64,000 nt of DNA from Archilochus colubris (GCA_023079485.1 CM041084.1:130770792-130834791), one strand, 5' to 3'. Shown: positions 1 to 21,000, counted from the first letter of the stretch. Program-made: numbers and translations. Notes: generated by a model from the letters alone, not told the origin.

Positions 1-799
1 TCTGAGTGACAAGGAGTGAGGGGGCTCAGGTCCTGTTCTCCCTGAGGCCTTGTAGGAGAGTTTCTGTCTGCCAGGGTCTTGAGAGCACCGTGGTGGCCAT
101 TGCCTGAAGCCAGGCTCCTTCACATCCCTGGCCTGGGACACAGTCCTCGAGCTTTGCACGGTGAAGTGCACTGGCCAAAGAAAGTGGTAAGTGGAGGATT
201 TTAGCATCCTAATGCAAATAAACACCTCTGTACACCCCATACACTTCCTTTTTAATGTCTTAATGCTAAATTGTATTATGGCCATCATGGGAAGGTGAGA
301 GGACTGTGTATCCCAGGGACACCTGGGTGATGGAACTGATGCTCCTCCCAGGCTCCAGCCTGTGTCAGGACCACATTGATGTGCAGTTCCACAAACAGGT
401 TGGTTTTTTTTAATCTTGAGAAGAAATAGGCAATAGTTCCTGTTACCTCCTAGAGGGATTTGAGCTATCTTTAGCACCCTGGTGCTAATCCCAACTCCAA
501 AGTAAACCCAGGCAAATAGTTTGAAGAGTTTAAAGTACCCTGAACCTGGGGAAGGATTTACCTGTGGCAGGGAAACTTAGCCAGCTAAGCTGGCCTCTCC
601 AGCCCCAAGAGGACCAGGGCTCTCAGCCCTGTGCTGTCCTTTCTTTGCTGTTAGAAACCCAGCTGCTCCAATGTGCCATCACATTGCCCATCCAGGGCTT
701 AAGCCCTGGCTAAGCCCTCCAAGTTGGCTTGTCTGGCTGCTGCCCCTTTGCCTGAAGGTTTTGAGGCTCTGGTGTGAAGGGAGTAACAGAGCAGGGCAC
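1..799. other. No gene recognised
   Basis: Moderately GC-rich intergenic sequence. No exon, repeat family or RNA gene is recognisable. Confidence 0.5.
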
Positions 800-823
800 A
801 CCATAGCTAGCTGCAGCAGAATA

Positions 824-829
824 TTTATT
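824..829 (-). promoter_or_regulatory. Poly(A) signal AATAAA
   Basis: The canonical hexamer sits at the left edge of the UTR-like block at 800-2300, where the composition changes. Confidence 0.35.
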
Positions 830-2193
830 AGTAGGAAAGAACATTTAGGGGATTTCAGTAGGAGATTTTGTTTGAACTGTTGGTATCCACCATACATTGG
901 TTTTCATCAAGATTGTTCAAGGTTACATATTTATGTAAGAAAACAAAATAATTCATATTTAGGTGCAATCAGTAATTCCAGTATGAAAAAGCACCATGTC
1001 ACAAAACAGTTTACAATACAAAAGTCTTCAAATTCTAACATTTAAAAACAATATTTGTTCAACAGTAATAACAATACAGTAAAAAAATCCTTAGTTCCCT
1101 TCAAACAATACTGCTTATATATTTTGGCACTGAAAATGAAACTATCACAAATGAGCCTTTTTAACCACACAATGCTGTTTTGTGAGTGTCTATATAACAA
1201 GGAAAAACATGCTTTTGTAGTCAGTCATTTTGCCAGCTGCAGTTTGAACTGATTTCTGCTTTAAAAAAACCCCTCAACAATAAAAATGAAAAATAAAAAC
1301 AAAAAACCCCACCTCCTAAGCTGCAGCATGTCTTCTGTCCCAGGACATCATCTGGAGAAGCATCTCCCTCAGACTCGGTTTCTTAAATAAGTCAGTCCTG
1401 CCTGAAAGGCTGGATCTGAGCCTCTCTTCCCTCTCTGAACCTCATAAGCAATGAAGACCCCCCAAATGGTCCCATCTTTTGGGGACTGACCCCAAGTTCT
1501 TGCAATATCGAAAACTCCAATAAGATTCAGACCCCAGACTTGCTGCTGAGGCTCTTCCTCAAAATCTTAGTTAATAAGTCACTAATCAGTCAATAAGTAA
1601 CTGCCACAAATGGTCTTAAAATGTGAACCCATCATTTTTGTCCTGGCATAGCCAGCAGCTGCAAGGAAAACCATGTGCACAAGGGTGCTTGGCACTGGGG
1701 CCAGCGGGGTGCTGCAAGAGCACCCCTGGGTGGGTCTGCTCCTCAGGCCAGGACTGGCACCCAGCACTAGAGGGGGAAGCTTTAGTCTGAGAGAGGGAAG
1801 AGAGGATACGAGACTTTTCAGGAAGAATTATATTTCCACTCAAAACTGACCCCTATTAAAATGAGACCACAGGGCCTGTGCTCTGGGTGAAACAGCAGCC
1901 CCTGTGTGCAGCTACAACGGCCCTTGAAAAAAGGCTGATTCTAGTGAACATGCAGTCCTTGGTGCTATCTCTAAAAGCTGAACAAGAACAACAACAAAAA
2001 AAGAATAATTTTAAATAGTTTTTACATCTTACATCAAAGATGCCACTATGAGAACACACTAGTATCACACATTAATTAGTACAGTTTTAAAAATGCAAAC
2101 CAATGCTGGTAAGACTCCCATACATTCTGCATATCATATGTACAGAAGAGAACAGCTTCTCAAGAGGAGAGGACAGTCATAGAGAGATAGTAA

Positions 2194-2233
2194 TTTTTTT
2201 TTTCTTTTTTTCTTTTTTTTTTTCTTTTTTTTC
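2194..2233 (+). repeat. T-rich low-complexity tract
   Basis: Runs of T broken by single C residues. On the minus strand this is an A-rich run inside the UTR-like block. Confidence 0.9.
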
Positions 2234-3565
2234 TGAGCATGTTGCATAATACAAATGCATTATCAGCATAAGAAAACTTTACTCTGACACTAAAAATCCA
2301 AGAAAGATCCTAGCTGGAAGATAATAGCAGGGGGAACGGTGCGCGTGCTGGGGTTGAGGAGGCACAAAACACATAAACAACCCTCTGCCAAATTCTCTGT
2401 CTCCTCTGATGGCTCCTCTGATCATCTACTTCCATTTTACCAGGTAGGTTTAACCTGTTGCTCTGTGGGCACATGCTCCAAGAGCATGCAACAGCACTGG
2501 GACAAATCCCTAGGGTTGCCCTTGGTCTTCCTGAGGCAGCTCACCTCTAGGTGTCATTTTCATGGGCTTTGCCTGGCTGAGAACTGGCTGGAGACCAGGA
2601 GTATCACTAGATTAATTTACAACAGAATAGGGGGAAAAATTAACACATCACAACAACTATAGGCAACTGCACACAGAACACTAGAAATTCTAGACAGCCA
2701 CAAGAACACTATGCAGATCAAATTAATTTAATTCATAGTTGTCACTCCTTTTTGAGTTGTAAAAGTCTTCTTAGGATATGTAGATTTGCTTGCAAAGCAT
2801 TCATCTAGAGAGGTAACTAATTTTGCCAAGACACAGGGTATGCTGAACACCATACTGCTGCAGTTAGTCTGTCCATAGTAGCTTATTTAAAGATAGTTTT
2901 GTTATCTGCTCTGTGCTGCAATGTGGAAAGAACCTGAGGGAACAGAGACAAGAAAGCTGTCCCTGTGGAATAATCAGGGACTTAATGGGAACTGGACACT
3001 TGTATCCATTCAATTTGTAAGTCTTTCCAGAACCAAAAATACCTGCCCAAATTTACTCAAACAAATATATAACTGTTTACTTTTGCATACACTGTATAAT
3101 TCACTCAGGAATATTTAAGAATCCAAAGGTACCAATTACTTCTGTCAGGAGAGGTGAATATTGGCCACCTTGGGTTCAAAACTGACACAGGACTGAGTAC
3201 ATAAAAATACACTACAAGACTGTGCAGGTGAAATTGAAGTGAGCAAGTGGAAGAGGTAAGCATATTGACTTGAGTTTCAATCTGCCTCCTTGTAGCAATT
3301 GTGCAGACAAAAATAATCCCTAACATAATTAAGCACTTTATGAGGCACAGTGAGCCCACCCTGCTAGCAATAACTCAGGCAGTTCTGCTCTTGGGTTAAT
3401 TGGGACTTTTGCCAGCCTGGGAGCTAAACAAGTGGCAGGGCTGAATCTAAGAGGAGCCACAATGAATAAATAACTCACGAACACTACTAAAACACAAATT
3501 ATGAAATCAAATCAAACAATATATCAAAGAAATATGATCTTGTAGAGCATCACCTGATCTAGCTC

Positions 3566-3661
3566 AAAATGTCCCTGCTCACTGCAGAGGGTTTGGACTG
3601 GGTGACCTTTAAAGGTCCCTTCCAACCCAAACTGTCCCATGATTCTATGATTCTATGATTC
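3566..3661 (+). mobile_element. CR1 LINE 3' end
   Basis: The GGTTTGGACTGGGTGACC and AAAGGTCCCTTCCAACCC blocks followed by GATTCTAT tail repeats are the hallmark of CR1 3' ends. The copy is strongly 5'-truncated, about 95 bases, and in plus orientation. CR1 is the main retroposon of birds and other sauropsids. Confidence 0.93.
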
Positions 3662-6600
3662 ATATGACTAAGACAGAGCACAATGTCTTCACTAAGCTTC
3701 CTTACATCCTCATCAGATTGAATCTCTGGTTTTGTTTCTTTTCTTTTTCTCCCAATTACTAATAAAAACTATTGGGTTGCCTCAGAAATGGGAATAAGCT
3801 AATGACAGGAAATAAAAAGGTGGTGGTACAGGGAACTGTGATTTCTCCCCCAAACAACCAGGTAGGAGCTGTTAATCTTCCCTCTGAGAGCAGCCAATTA
3901 ACAGCCCAAACAAAGCTTAGAACTTAAGAGGATTTTCTCAGGTGGGTTTACTAATCACCTTCATTCCATTTGGTGGGGTAATGTGAGGCCAGCCCTAAAT
4001 ACCATTGAAACCCCTGTCCCTAGGGAGGAGAACCAGAGGTCAAACCCCTGACACGTGTTTCTGACAGATGGCAGGGTTTCTGCCTGACATGGTTGTGCCA
4101 AAATGATCTCTTGGTCCACAGCATCTGGGTGCTCCAGGCAGCATCTGGGCACCACATGCAGGATGGCAGGAAAATACTGCTCCTGCCTGGAAGAAAGGGA
4201 CTCTCCAAGGAGTAAACCATGGGAGCTAAGAATGAGCTCTGGTCAGATTGACTTTGCAGTGCATCAGCAAACAGATACATGATAATGAAAACCACATTGT
4301 TCCAGAGGTTCAGTGTGTTCTTGGCATGTCTAACACTACCATTACTTAATTATAGGAAATAAATAGTGTGGTTGGCAAGGTACATACAGGAGGGCCAAAG
4401 GCTGGGAACTGAATCAGAAGCTGTTCCATCTAAGTGCATCAAGCCAGACTCCTCCAGATGTCAGGGGCTGGTGTTTGTTATCCATTCACAGAGAGAGTAG
4501 GGATGGCAACCAGGAGCCTTGGAGACCTGGACAGCCTGAGCACCTGCCCTGGGTAGGTGAGAACATCTTTGGTATAATGTCAGGGCAAGAGGGGAAGATC
4601 GAAGACATATCTCAGCTATACAGTAAGAGAATGCAACATGGCCACCATGTCCTTCAGGATCTGGGAAGCACTCAGCAGGCTCAAGAAGCTCAGATGACCA
4701 CTTCTGTGCAGGACCCAGACTCCTGAGACTCAGCACAGTGTGACATGGGGATGAAGCAGCCCTCAAACTGGGCTGTGACCAAGGAGCTATTCTGGGCTGA
4801 CTGCTGCAAATTCAAACCCTGATAGAGAAGCAGTGATATCTCTTCGAGTTTTTCATCTCTCTAGTCTTCTCACACTGTTTGCTACAACCCAGGCTCTTTT
4901 TTTGCCTTGTTTATTGTGCATTAGTCAGCATTTTACACTATACCTTAATCCCAACTATACATGTTAAAACAACACATCACCTGTAGGAGTAATGGGGAAA
5001 TCAAATCTGTACATTGCAAGAAGCCCCTCACATCTGGCCTTTCCAGCTGTTACTTATTAAGATATGGAGAGCATACCTGAAAAGCTTTAAGTCTTATGCT
5101 GTAATACTCCCCCCTCCTGAAATAGCTTCTCAATGTGGGTGATAGGAAAGTAACAGCAACATAATCCAGGCTGTAATAAGGAGTGCAACCAGCTGAGACA
5201 CCCATAATAGGCAGGGATGGTTTCTGCAACGGGATGAGGAAGTAGACTTTGCATCCAACTGATATTTCTACTGCTCTGAATTCCGGAGGCTTCTGCAGCC
5301 CCTCAATGATGATCTGTTGTCACTGTTTTCCATGCCAATTTACCAACTTTGCTGCTTTTTTCCTCTGTCTACTTAAAACATAGCTGCTTTTTTCATCTCC
5401 CCCAGGCTGCAAAATGGTCACTGGGCTTTGAGATTTGTATGGAGCTTTCCCTTCTTGTCTACCATGAGAGGGAAGAAAGGTCCTGCTGACAATGTTTTGC
5501 CCTCAGTTACACTTAAGAAATGCCACATGCTCTTCCTGGAAGCTCTTTGTTTGGATTCTAACCAGGGCACAGCAAGAAGCTCACTTACTTATACTCAGGA
5601 AAGATCAGAGTTATTCTCCTGCAGCTGCATGTTCATGCAAAAGGTGTTTAAAAGTGTATTTTGTTGGTGCCTCTGACTGTGTACACAGCAGGCAGAGCTG
5701 CTCAGCTAGAAGGTGAAATTTCTGGTCTGTCCCTATCTCAGCACACCTCGCACCAGGAGCCTGACACATCACTGCTTTGTATCTTAGCTGTCTGATGCAC
5801 AGTCAATGGAAAACTCCACATGCATCTCCCAGCATTGCTCAACTGCCTGAGCTTGCCAAGTTTCTCTGCCTCTCTAAGGACAAGTTCTGCCCGCTATACC
5901 AAGGAAACCACCTCCTTCCACGGAAAGAGTCCTACGTGAGAGCCCAGGCAGCAAAACACAGAGCAAAGAGGGCATCCAAATGTTAGTGCAAAGAGCAGGT
6001 AAAATATTCATCTCCACTGGTCTTGCTCCAGTTAGCTGAAGCCTATTTCCTGTATCCAAGGGCCATCTCACCACAGGAAACCTAGGAAGCACCATGAGAG
6101 AGACAAAAGGAGGTGCTGGTGTGAGTGGGTGTTGGGGAGAGGTCTTGGCCAACCCTCCTCTCTGCTTGTTTTGCTTGATGCTCCCTAGTCTTGAAAAGGA
6201 AACTCTTTTGAAGGATGCCTTCTTTATCCTGACAGTGTTATATTGCTATCATGTTGCATCTTCACCACTGTTGCTAAAAAAAAAAAAAAAAAAAAAAAAA
6301 GAATTTTATAACAAGGGAGACAGCTGAGCTGAGCTCAGGACATTTGTTTTGAGGCAGGGGATTCCCTCCCCATGGCCACGTGTCCCCAGGGACCTGCCAC
6401 TTGTCACTGTGCTCCCCACTTCACATGCACAGTGGGACATAAGGCCCTGGCCATGCTCTCACCCAGCTTAGGCTGGGGATTAGGGCTCGGCATCAAGTTA
6501 CTGCAGTTCACCAACTTTCCATGAGTCAGCTGAGCTGAAGCTTCTGCCCATGGGTGTGCTTCCAGCACACAGCAAATGAGACTTAGCTTGGTCTGCAGTG

Positions 6601-8560
6601 AAAGAAAATTAAGCTAAGCTGCCTTATTGCACGTTTGCCATCAGTGAAGAGAGCACATGCAGAAAAGCCCAGGAGCTCAGCCCCTAGGGCAGCTATTACA
6701 CTATAGGGACTTGGAGACTCATGAACACTTCGTGTGCCAGTGTGCAATACTGCAATACTTCTGCTACAGAAGTTACTTCTGGCTCACTGTTCTTAGCAGC
6801 AGTGTCTAGAAAATGTGGAGGTCGTGCTTTAAAACAGAGAACAACAAAGGACAAAATGCTCCAACGAGGTAAAAATCCTACAAGCTCCTGATAACAGCAA
6901 GAGGACCAGCACAGCTCCATGTACCTTAGGAACAGCCACTGCTGTGAACTCAAAGGGCTTCACATAATGTTGAAATATAAACCTCATAAACCGTTTGTGC
7001 TCACAAAACCACATGCATGCTGGTTTTACAAGGGCTGTGTTCCCATTTCCCTTCCCAAAGCACCCTTAAACCAAAGACAGGCTGCTGCAGATGGCACAAG
7101 CCACAGTCCTCACTTCACATCTTCTGGCCCAGAGTTGGGCAAGCTGACTGACATCTTCCATGCGTTCAGCCTGCAAGCAGGATGTACACATGAATTCACT
7201 TGGACAACACATGAGTGAGGGCCACCTCTTTCACATGCAACTAATACTGGAGATGCTTCTACAAATTTGAGAGGTGATGTGCAATAGGTGAGAGAGGTGA
7301 TGGCTGTCTGCCATCCTCCTGTATGGAAATGTTGCTAATGGATCAGTTGAAAGTGTCTAATTTGCTGTGCTATTTTATACAGGAAAAATATACAGTCATT
7401 TTGTCTTCAGATGGCTTATGAAGGCAGCTACAACTGCACATGTGAATGGCAAGAAAGCAGAAAATTCCAATCCGAGGCACAGCACACCCCTCCTGTCCTG
7501 CTGATCCAAGGTCTGCAGATGCTTCAATCACAACTCCAGCTATGAATCACTTTTAAAGCACATGCAGAAGCAGAGAAAGAAAGGGACAGTTAATAATTTT
7601 AAACAATACCAAACACCAGTGGTAGTCAGGTAGAAGAATAACCTCAGTTCACTCTGTAAATGTTTATACAATAGTCTTATCTCCAGCTACGTCCTCTGCA
7701 GCTGTAGGCTAATTCTTATTCTTCCAGATTTTGTCAACTGTGGAAAGAATTACATCCCTGCTGGCCTGGGATCACATCACACGTTGTGTTTTCAAACACG
7801 TGTTTTACAGCATTCACATGTAAAGCAAGCCTGGTCCTAAAATTACTGAGCAAAACCAAACAGAAAGATTAGGTTTTGGGACAGAAATATCTTACAAAAC
7901 TAAAAAGAGATGGAATGCAGTTGCCCAAATAAAAGACAATGGTTTAAAGGTTTCAGTCACATGCAACTGTTTCCACAGAAAGAAGATGGAACTGCACAGG
8001 TTACCCAGGTTCACCCTCAGTAGATGGCAGCTTCTTAGGCCCAGGCTGCTTTGGGTCAGGATGCCTGCACCCAAGCCAAGATTCCTCTGGCATCACCCAG
8101 CCTTGCCCCACAGGTGATGGTGATGATGGAGCAACAGTGGGATGGGGTGGGGTGGTGCCTGACAGAGGGGGTGTTGATCATTTTGTGTCCACTGAGCCTC
8201 CTGCAGCGATCCCCAGCAGTCTGGCCAGGCTGGTCCTGCTGATAAAAGCCCTCAAAGCACTCAGGAGGGAACCTGGCTTTGAATATACATGAACTGATGA
8301 TGGATATGGGAGAGAGGGCCGGAACCTCTGCAGGTAAAGCAGAAAATTACCTTGAAGAAATCAGGTGCAGGCTGTCCTTTGAAGGGTTTGATTCGTGCAC
8401 AGAATATCTAATGAAATTTAGGGAGAAAGAGCTAAGACAGAACATTTCTATCAGCTGAAAGAATCAGTGCAAAATTTAACAGGGATGCTTGTAACAGCTA
8501 AAAGCAGTAAGGATTGAAATCTCTTGGTGACTCCGAATGGGCCTTTTTTGCTTTCTCACT
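3662..8560. other. Intergenic stretch without a recognised gene
   Basis: The only clear feature is a 25-base A run at 6276-6300. Open frames of 60-107 codons on both strands show no family resemblance. Confidence 0.5.
6276..6300 (+). repeat. Poly(A) run, 25 bases
   Basis: An uninterrupted A homopolymer. No retrogene or SINE body is recognisable before it and no target-site duplication is obvious. Confidence 0.95.
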
Positions 8561-8569
8561 CCAACCCTC

Positions 8570-9160
8570 CACCATTCCCCCCTCAGTATTTTGATTAAGA
8601 AAATGGGAATATATCCTCGGCTGTATTTCTGTGATTTTTTGTTTGAGACAAAGGTGTGTCTTCATAACTGAGTGTAATTAGCTACTCATAATCATTTTAG
8701 TACAACTGATTAGCAATTCAATTTTCAATTTACTTTTATTTTATTTTAATATGCTCTGCACTTGGAAAATTAAGTCTGAGATTCTTTTGGTCTCAGCTAT
8801 TGTACATGCTAGGTAGTATTCAACAAAAAATTATTAGTATTTGGCTACTTTTTTCATGACTTCTAATTAGTATTTAGCTAATCATCATCTGTAAAGCAGA
8901 CTAAGTTGACTTGGTTTATTTTAAATTAAGGCTACTGGGGATTAGCATCTACAAGGTCACTTGACAAAACGCCAACCTTGCTTGTCAGACAAAGGTTACT
9001 CTAACAAGCTCACCAATTCCCAAGGCCCTGCACTGCCTACATGGCCACCTTTCCAACAGGATCACAGAGCAGACTTTAGCTAATGACAGATTAATGCCAA
9101 TTTAGTCAGCATAATGCCTCCTGTCACTAAAGCTTTTCCATTGCAGCAGCGCTTGTGAAG
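8570..9160. other. AT-rich block with homeodomain-like cores, possible conserved non-coding element
   Basis: The block contains repeated TAATTAG, GATTAATG and CTAATGAC cores with little simple repeat. It lies just beyond the NCALD 3'UTR. Conservation is a guess from texture only. Confidence 0.2.
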
Positions 9161-9311
9161 TCCCTAAGAAACCCCACGGATGTGTACTGGCTTTGCATAC
9201 AGCAACTCTGAGCAAAGGATAAAGTCTTGCAGCAGTAAAATTTCAGAACTCCTGCACCTAGGAGAAAAGATAAACATTCAACATTTCTCTCAAGAGCTGA
9301 TCTTTTTTTGT

Positions 9312-9317
9312 TTTAAT
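9312..9317 (-). promoter_or_regulatory. Possible distal poly(A) signal ATTAAA of NCALD
   Basis: This variant hexamer follows an AU-rich stretch (9320-9420) about 1.1 kb after the stop. ATTAAA is the commonest alternative to AATAAA, but it also occurs often by chance in AT-rich DNA. Confidence 0.25.
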
Positions 9318-10145
9318 TTTCATATATATATAAATATACCATAAAGCGTACCATTTCCTCAGTTCAGTACAGATTTTTTTTTTAACTTTACTAAAATAAA
9401 TGAAATATAAATGCTACAATTTTATGTTTAAAACAAGTTTTGATGACAGCCTTCCCCTAAGGGGCAGTCCCAGAAACTCCATTAGCTACATGGAGAGAGA
9501 CAAAAACACCCCCAAAACTTCATGCTACCCAAGAGCATTCAGATCAGCAGATGTGCCTCGGCTGGAGCTGCATGTCCACGAGTTCATCATATGAATGCCC
9601 ACTCTCCTTAGTAGAAACTCCTTCATTACTAACCTGAAAATTTCACATTCAACGTGTATCTCCCTTCTTATATTCAATGCCAAGACCCAGTTTTCCATAT
9701 CTGTGTCTGTCCTTGCTGATCCCAAACGGCAAGAGGTATAGTCAGTTGTGGATTTGGGGATCAGGATTGCAAGTTGCTGAATTTTCAGATAAAGCCATGT
9801 GAAATCAAACACTGTAAACCTAGGAAAAACTGTCCATCTCTTTTTTTTCCCCTTCTCCTTTGTGACCTGGAAAATGTTCATAGCATTGAAACAATGAGGT
9901 GTAGGAGCAGGGGTGCAGACAATACACCTCACGACTGTTCTGCAATTTTGTACTTCTTCCCAGTCCTGTCTTTGACCTTAACTGGTGCCTTCTGGACAGG
10001 AGGGGAGGTTGCAGGTGAATCCTTCCCATCACAACCCCTTTGGTTCAACCTATGCTACACTTTCAGGTACTGCAGGTGAATACTTAGCTACTAAAGCAGC
10101 AGTCTAAAAATCTGTTAGTGTGTCTTGCTGCTAAGGGTTTTGTTA

Positions 10146-10151
10146 TTTATT
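10146..10151 (-). promoter_or_regulatory. Proximal poly(A) signal AATAAA of NCALD
   Basis: The hexamer lies within GGAAATAAATAAC on the minus strand, about 290 bases after the NCALD stop, in T-rich UTR-like sequence. Use of the site is inferred. Confidence 0.4.
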
Positions 10152-10436
10152 TCCTCCTTCTCAACCCTGCTTTCCAAAATAGACACGTTAAAACAAAAAC
10201 AAAACAAAATCTTTAAAACAATGATAACACCACAATATCTGTTTATAACAGTACTGCCTGTGCTCTGGACAAATTGTTAAGAGCAATTCAGCATTCTTAT
10301 ATTAATCCACAACAAAAGAAGCTATAAGATGCCACAAAAGAAGGCATAATTGGCCATACAGAGGCAACACTACCATGAATGTTGTTTGGCAAGGAAAAAA
10401 CAAAAAGCAGATACATAATTCATCCAAAGAACGGGT

Positions 10437-17957
<7,521 letters not shown>

Positions 17958-17987
17958 TTAACTGCAGAGGAAAATCAAACACATACA

Positions 17988-18040
17988 AATTATTATTATT
18001 ATTACTGCTACTACCACTACCACAACTATTACTACTACTA
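17988..18040 (+). repeat. ATT/ACT triplet repeat next to the NCALD acceptor
   Basis: Imperfect ATT, ACT and ACC triplets run from 17988 to about 18040. On the NCALD strand this lies about 27-80 bases upstream of the acceptor at 17962, in the branch-point zone. Confidence 0.8.
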
Positions 18041-21000
18041 CTTAATAACTATTTGATTGGAGGCTTTAGAAGAACAGTGCACTGTATTCTGTGTTTTCTG
18101 ATGATAGCTTACCCTTGGCAATCATTTGAAACTTTGGGCAGTGTGCACTACTAAAAGTATACGCTCAAAAAATCAACAAGCCTAATCTATATATTGATTA
18201 CATTGGCTTTTCACAGTCTGGAGAACTATAACTGAGTTGAATTTATTGCTTTCCTACTTTTCCTTCAAATCATAAGGTAAGAAATGGATGTTGCAAGGTG
18301 TAGCTGAGCCTCAGCTGTGCGCTGCAGCACCCTCTCCATCTCAGATCTCTCAAGGCCAGACTTGGGTAAGATACATTATTTGTACCCCTGATGGAAACCA
18401 GCTTGCTACAAGGGGCTGCATTCACTCAGCCTTGCTTCAAAACAGGATCAAGGTGCATCTCCAGTGTACAATGAAACCAGGGGCTTCAAAGCCCTTCTAG
18501 ATCTACTTTTATAGCCAGAATCAAACACAGCAACCCAGAATCTGTTTCTCTTGTTTAGCATGGACAAGTTCCCGTTTTAGTTAAAAATGCAGCAGCACCC
18601 CACCCCAACTATTCCTGTGGTTTTTAATTGTTCTTGTAACCAGAAATTGGATCTATTACTAAATAATAATAATAATCTGGGTGGTTACAGCTCTTTGAAA
18701 AAATATCTTAAAATTTTTTTTTAAAAAGGAGAAAAGAAAGGGTATTAATGGGTACAGGTTCTATTAAATCACCTTGATTATATTTTATTTAAGGTGAGTT
18801 GCTACATATCACATTGTGTAGCAGATTTACTAACGACTGATGCCCTTGGGGCTTTAAGTTTCTGAGCCTGAATGTGCTGGCTCCAAAAGGCAACAGCATC
18901 AGTTTTACTGGAAACTTAGCATTATGCCTGGATTGTGGGGAGCTATTCTCTATTGACAGAATCCTCCCTGACAATCTGTCACATGAATGATGGACATAAC
19001 TGAAAGGTGATGTACAGATAACTGAAGTAGGATTGCAGAATAATTTATACAAGACTCCCACAGCACTGTCAGAATGGAGCTTTTGGGCCACAGAGATGGA
19101 GTTCTGAATGATGGATGTCTGAAGTGGATAATGAGAATTCAATAAAATGTCCTTTCCAGACCAAGGTAATATTTTAAAAAATGAGGACTAATAGAATATC
19201 ATTACATGTCAGAAGCAGCTAGTGAGAAATGTACCACCATTTAAAGCTAATCTCCTTTTCCATTTAGCATTGGAAAAAAGGAATTGAGGTTCCCCTGGGT
19301 TGGTGCTGATTGTTTCCTGTAGCTCCCTTTCTTCACAAGGTTAATTTGAACTCCATAAGGTAGTTAGAGGAATGACCCTTTAATCTCCTGTGTTCTTGAA
19401 CCAGAATGACAACAAAGTTGGGTTTTTTTTCAAAGGTAAAATGGTGGAATCCATCCTAGATCTATCTCCACAAAATGGCTGTCTGGTAACTAGATGTCTA
19501 ATCTAAACTCATACATTGCATACGGAGTCAATGGAGAATAGGTTCTCCTGTTCTCAGAGATAAAGTTGAAAGGGGTGAGGAGTCCTACCTAATGGGATCT
19601 TCTCCATCTCCTGTCCATTTCAAGGGCCTGTGGGACTAGCTTGATCCAAAAAATATTTGTTTTTCCTCCAAATTGTCTCCAAAACACTTGGAAAGAGGAA
19701 GATACCATCTCAAAGGTTATTTTAACTGTTGCCTTTCTTTCTTTCATCCTCACCAAAACCTACAGTACAGTTTTTAAGTCATCCAAGTTTGTAATACCCT
19801 GAAATTACCAAAGAAGTTCCTGTTTTATTGGCCTGCTCCTGTGGCTCCTGGGGCAGCTGGAGGTTGTGTTGCCTTCAGTGGGTGTTGGAAGGGGTCCATA
19901 ATACACAGGCTGGGAATTAATCAAGTGAAAGGATTACATTAGGGCAGCCAGACAGCTTTATGTCAGGCAAGACAACACGAGAGGGATGGAAAAGGCAGTG
20001 GATAAGCGAAGTGACCAGGCTTAGTTTGGGGCAGCACTGGTTTAATAAAAAATAAACCAGTAAAATCCCCAGAGTGGGTAGCAGCTACACAGGCCCAGGG
20101 TCAGCAGCTCTTCTGCAGCCCCAGGAGCTGCACACTTCTCAGATAGATGGAGGAGAAAATCAGAAAATCTCTGACCAATTTACAACCCTGATGCAGCAGG
20201 AGTGAGCTGGCATTAACCAGGTAATCCCTTGCTGCTTTTTAGTATCTCAAAGGTGTGAAAACCCAAAACTCAGCTTGCACACTTCTAGTTCAGAAGTTTT
20301 TTAAAAATAAAACAGCAAGGTAACACACAGGCAGTGGTCTTCAAGAAGCAGCTGTTAAGAATGTGTTTCAGTCCAAAAAAATGACACACTGATACCCGCA
20401 CATGGTTGCAGGTTCAACTTATTTTTACCAAATAATAAAAAATACAGAATAGCAGAATACAGTGAATTGCATTGGGAGGAACAAAACATCATGATCAGAA
20501 AATTCTGTGTTCTCCAGGCACAGAAAGAGAGTGAACCACATGGGGCTTGCAGCAAAAGGGTGAAACTCACAGCCACGGTGACACCAGGCAACACAGTCAA
20601 GACTAGAAAGATTAATTCTGAATCTCCTTGTGGAGAATTTATATCATGCTCTTTGCCCTCCAGATTGTTTCTTGTTAATAAATGGTATTCTAGGAACTGT
20701 AATGATGGGATTTATTGTTACCATTCTACCAACAACAGATCAAAATGCTTTTGTGGTCCAAATACAGAAAATCCTTGAAGACACTTGAAGATCCTTACAA
20801 TCACTTCATATACTCTTCCCTGACTCTTAGGATAGATTATATTAGTATTATTATTATCATTAGAGTGAGCTAAGAGAATGTCAGCTAACAATGACAGCAA
20901 TAAATGCACAGAGTGAAATAAAACTGGATCTGACTTTAGGCATTTTTTCAGACTTTATCACTTCTGTAGATCTTTCAAATTTCTAATGAATTATTACATG

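Larger units (their letters stand above)
800..2300 (-). other. 3'-end-like block of an unidentified minus-strand transcript
   Basis: Read on the minus strand, the block is AT-rich, UTR-like sequence containing TTTTGTATTGTAAACTG and ATTAATGTGTGATACTAG. It ends in CTACTAATAAATATTCTGC, with AATAAA at 829-824, after which base composition shifts to GC-richer DNA near position 800. It has no coding frame of note. It may be a very distal NCALD 3'UTR, the end of another minus-strand gene or lncRNA, or conserved intergenic DNA. In mammals GRHL2 lies tail-to-tail beyond NCALD, so an overlapping plus-strand UTR is also possible. Confidence 0.35.
9290..10436 (-). other. NCALD: Probable NCALD 3'UTR
   Basis: The sequence directly after the stop is T-rich and AT-rich on the minus strand, has no coding signature and holds two usable poly(A) hexamers: AATAAA at 10146-10151 and ATTAAA at 9312-9317. 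A short form of about 0.3 kb and a longer form of about 1.1 kb are therefore possible. The left boundary is inferred from the second hexamer. Known NCALD mRNAs have long 3'UTRs, so the true end could be further left. Frames here, such as 9525-9932 on the minus strand, do not look like protein. Confidence 0.45.

Noticed and set aside
6100..6300. Possible processed pseudogene or SINE ending in the 25-base A run
   Set aside because: The sequence before the A run matches no retroposon or gene I recognise and no target-site duplication is visible.
9525..9932. 135-codon minus-strand frame downstream of NCALD
   Set aside because: It lies in the probable 3'UTR and has no family resemblance.
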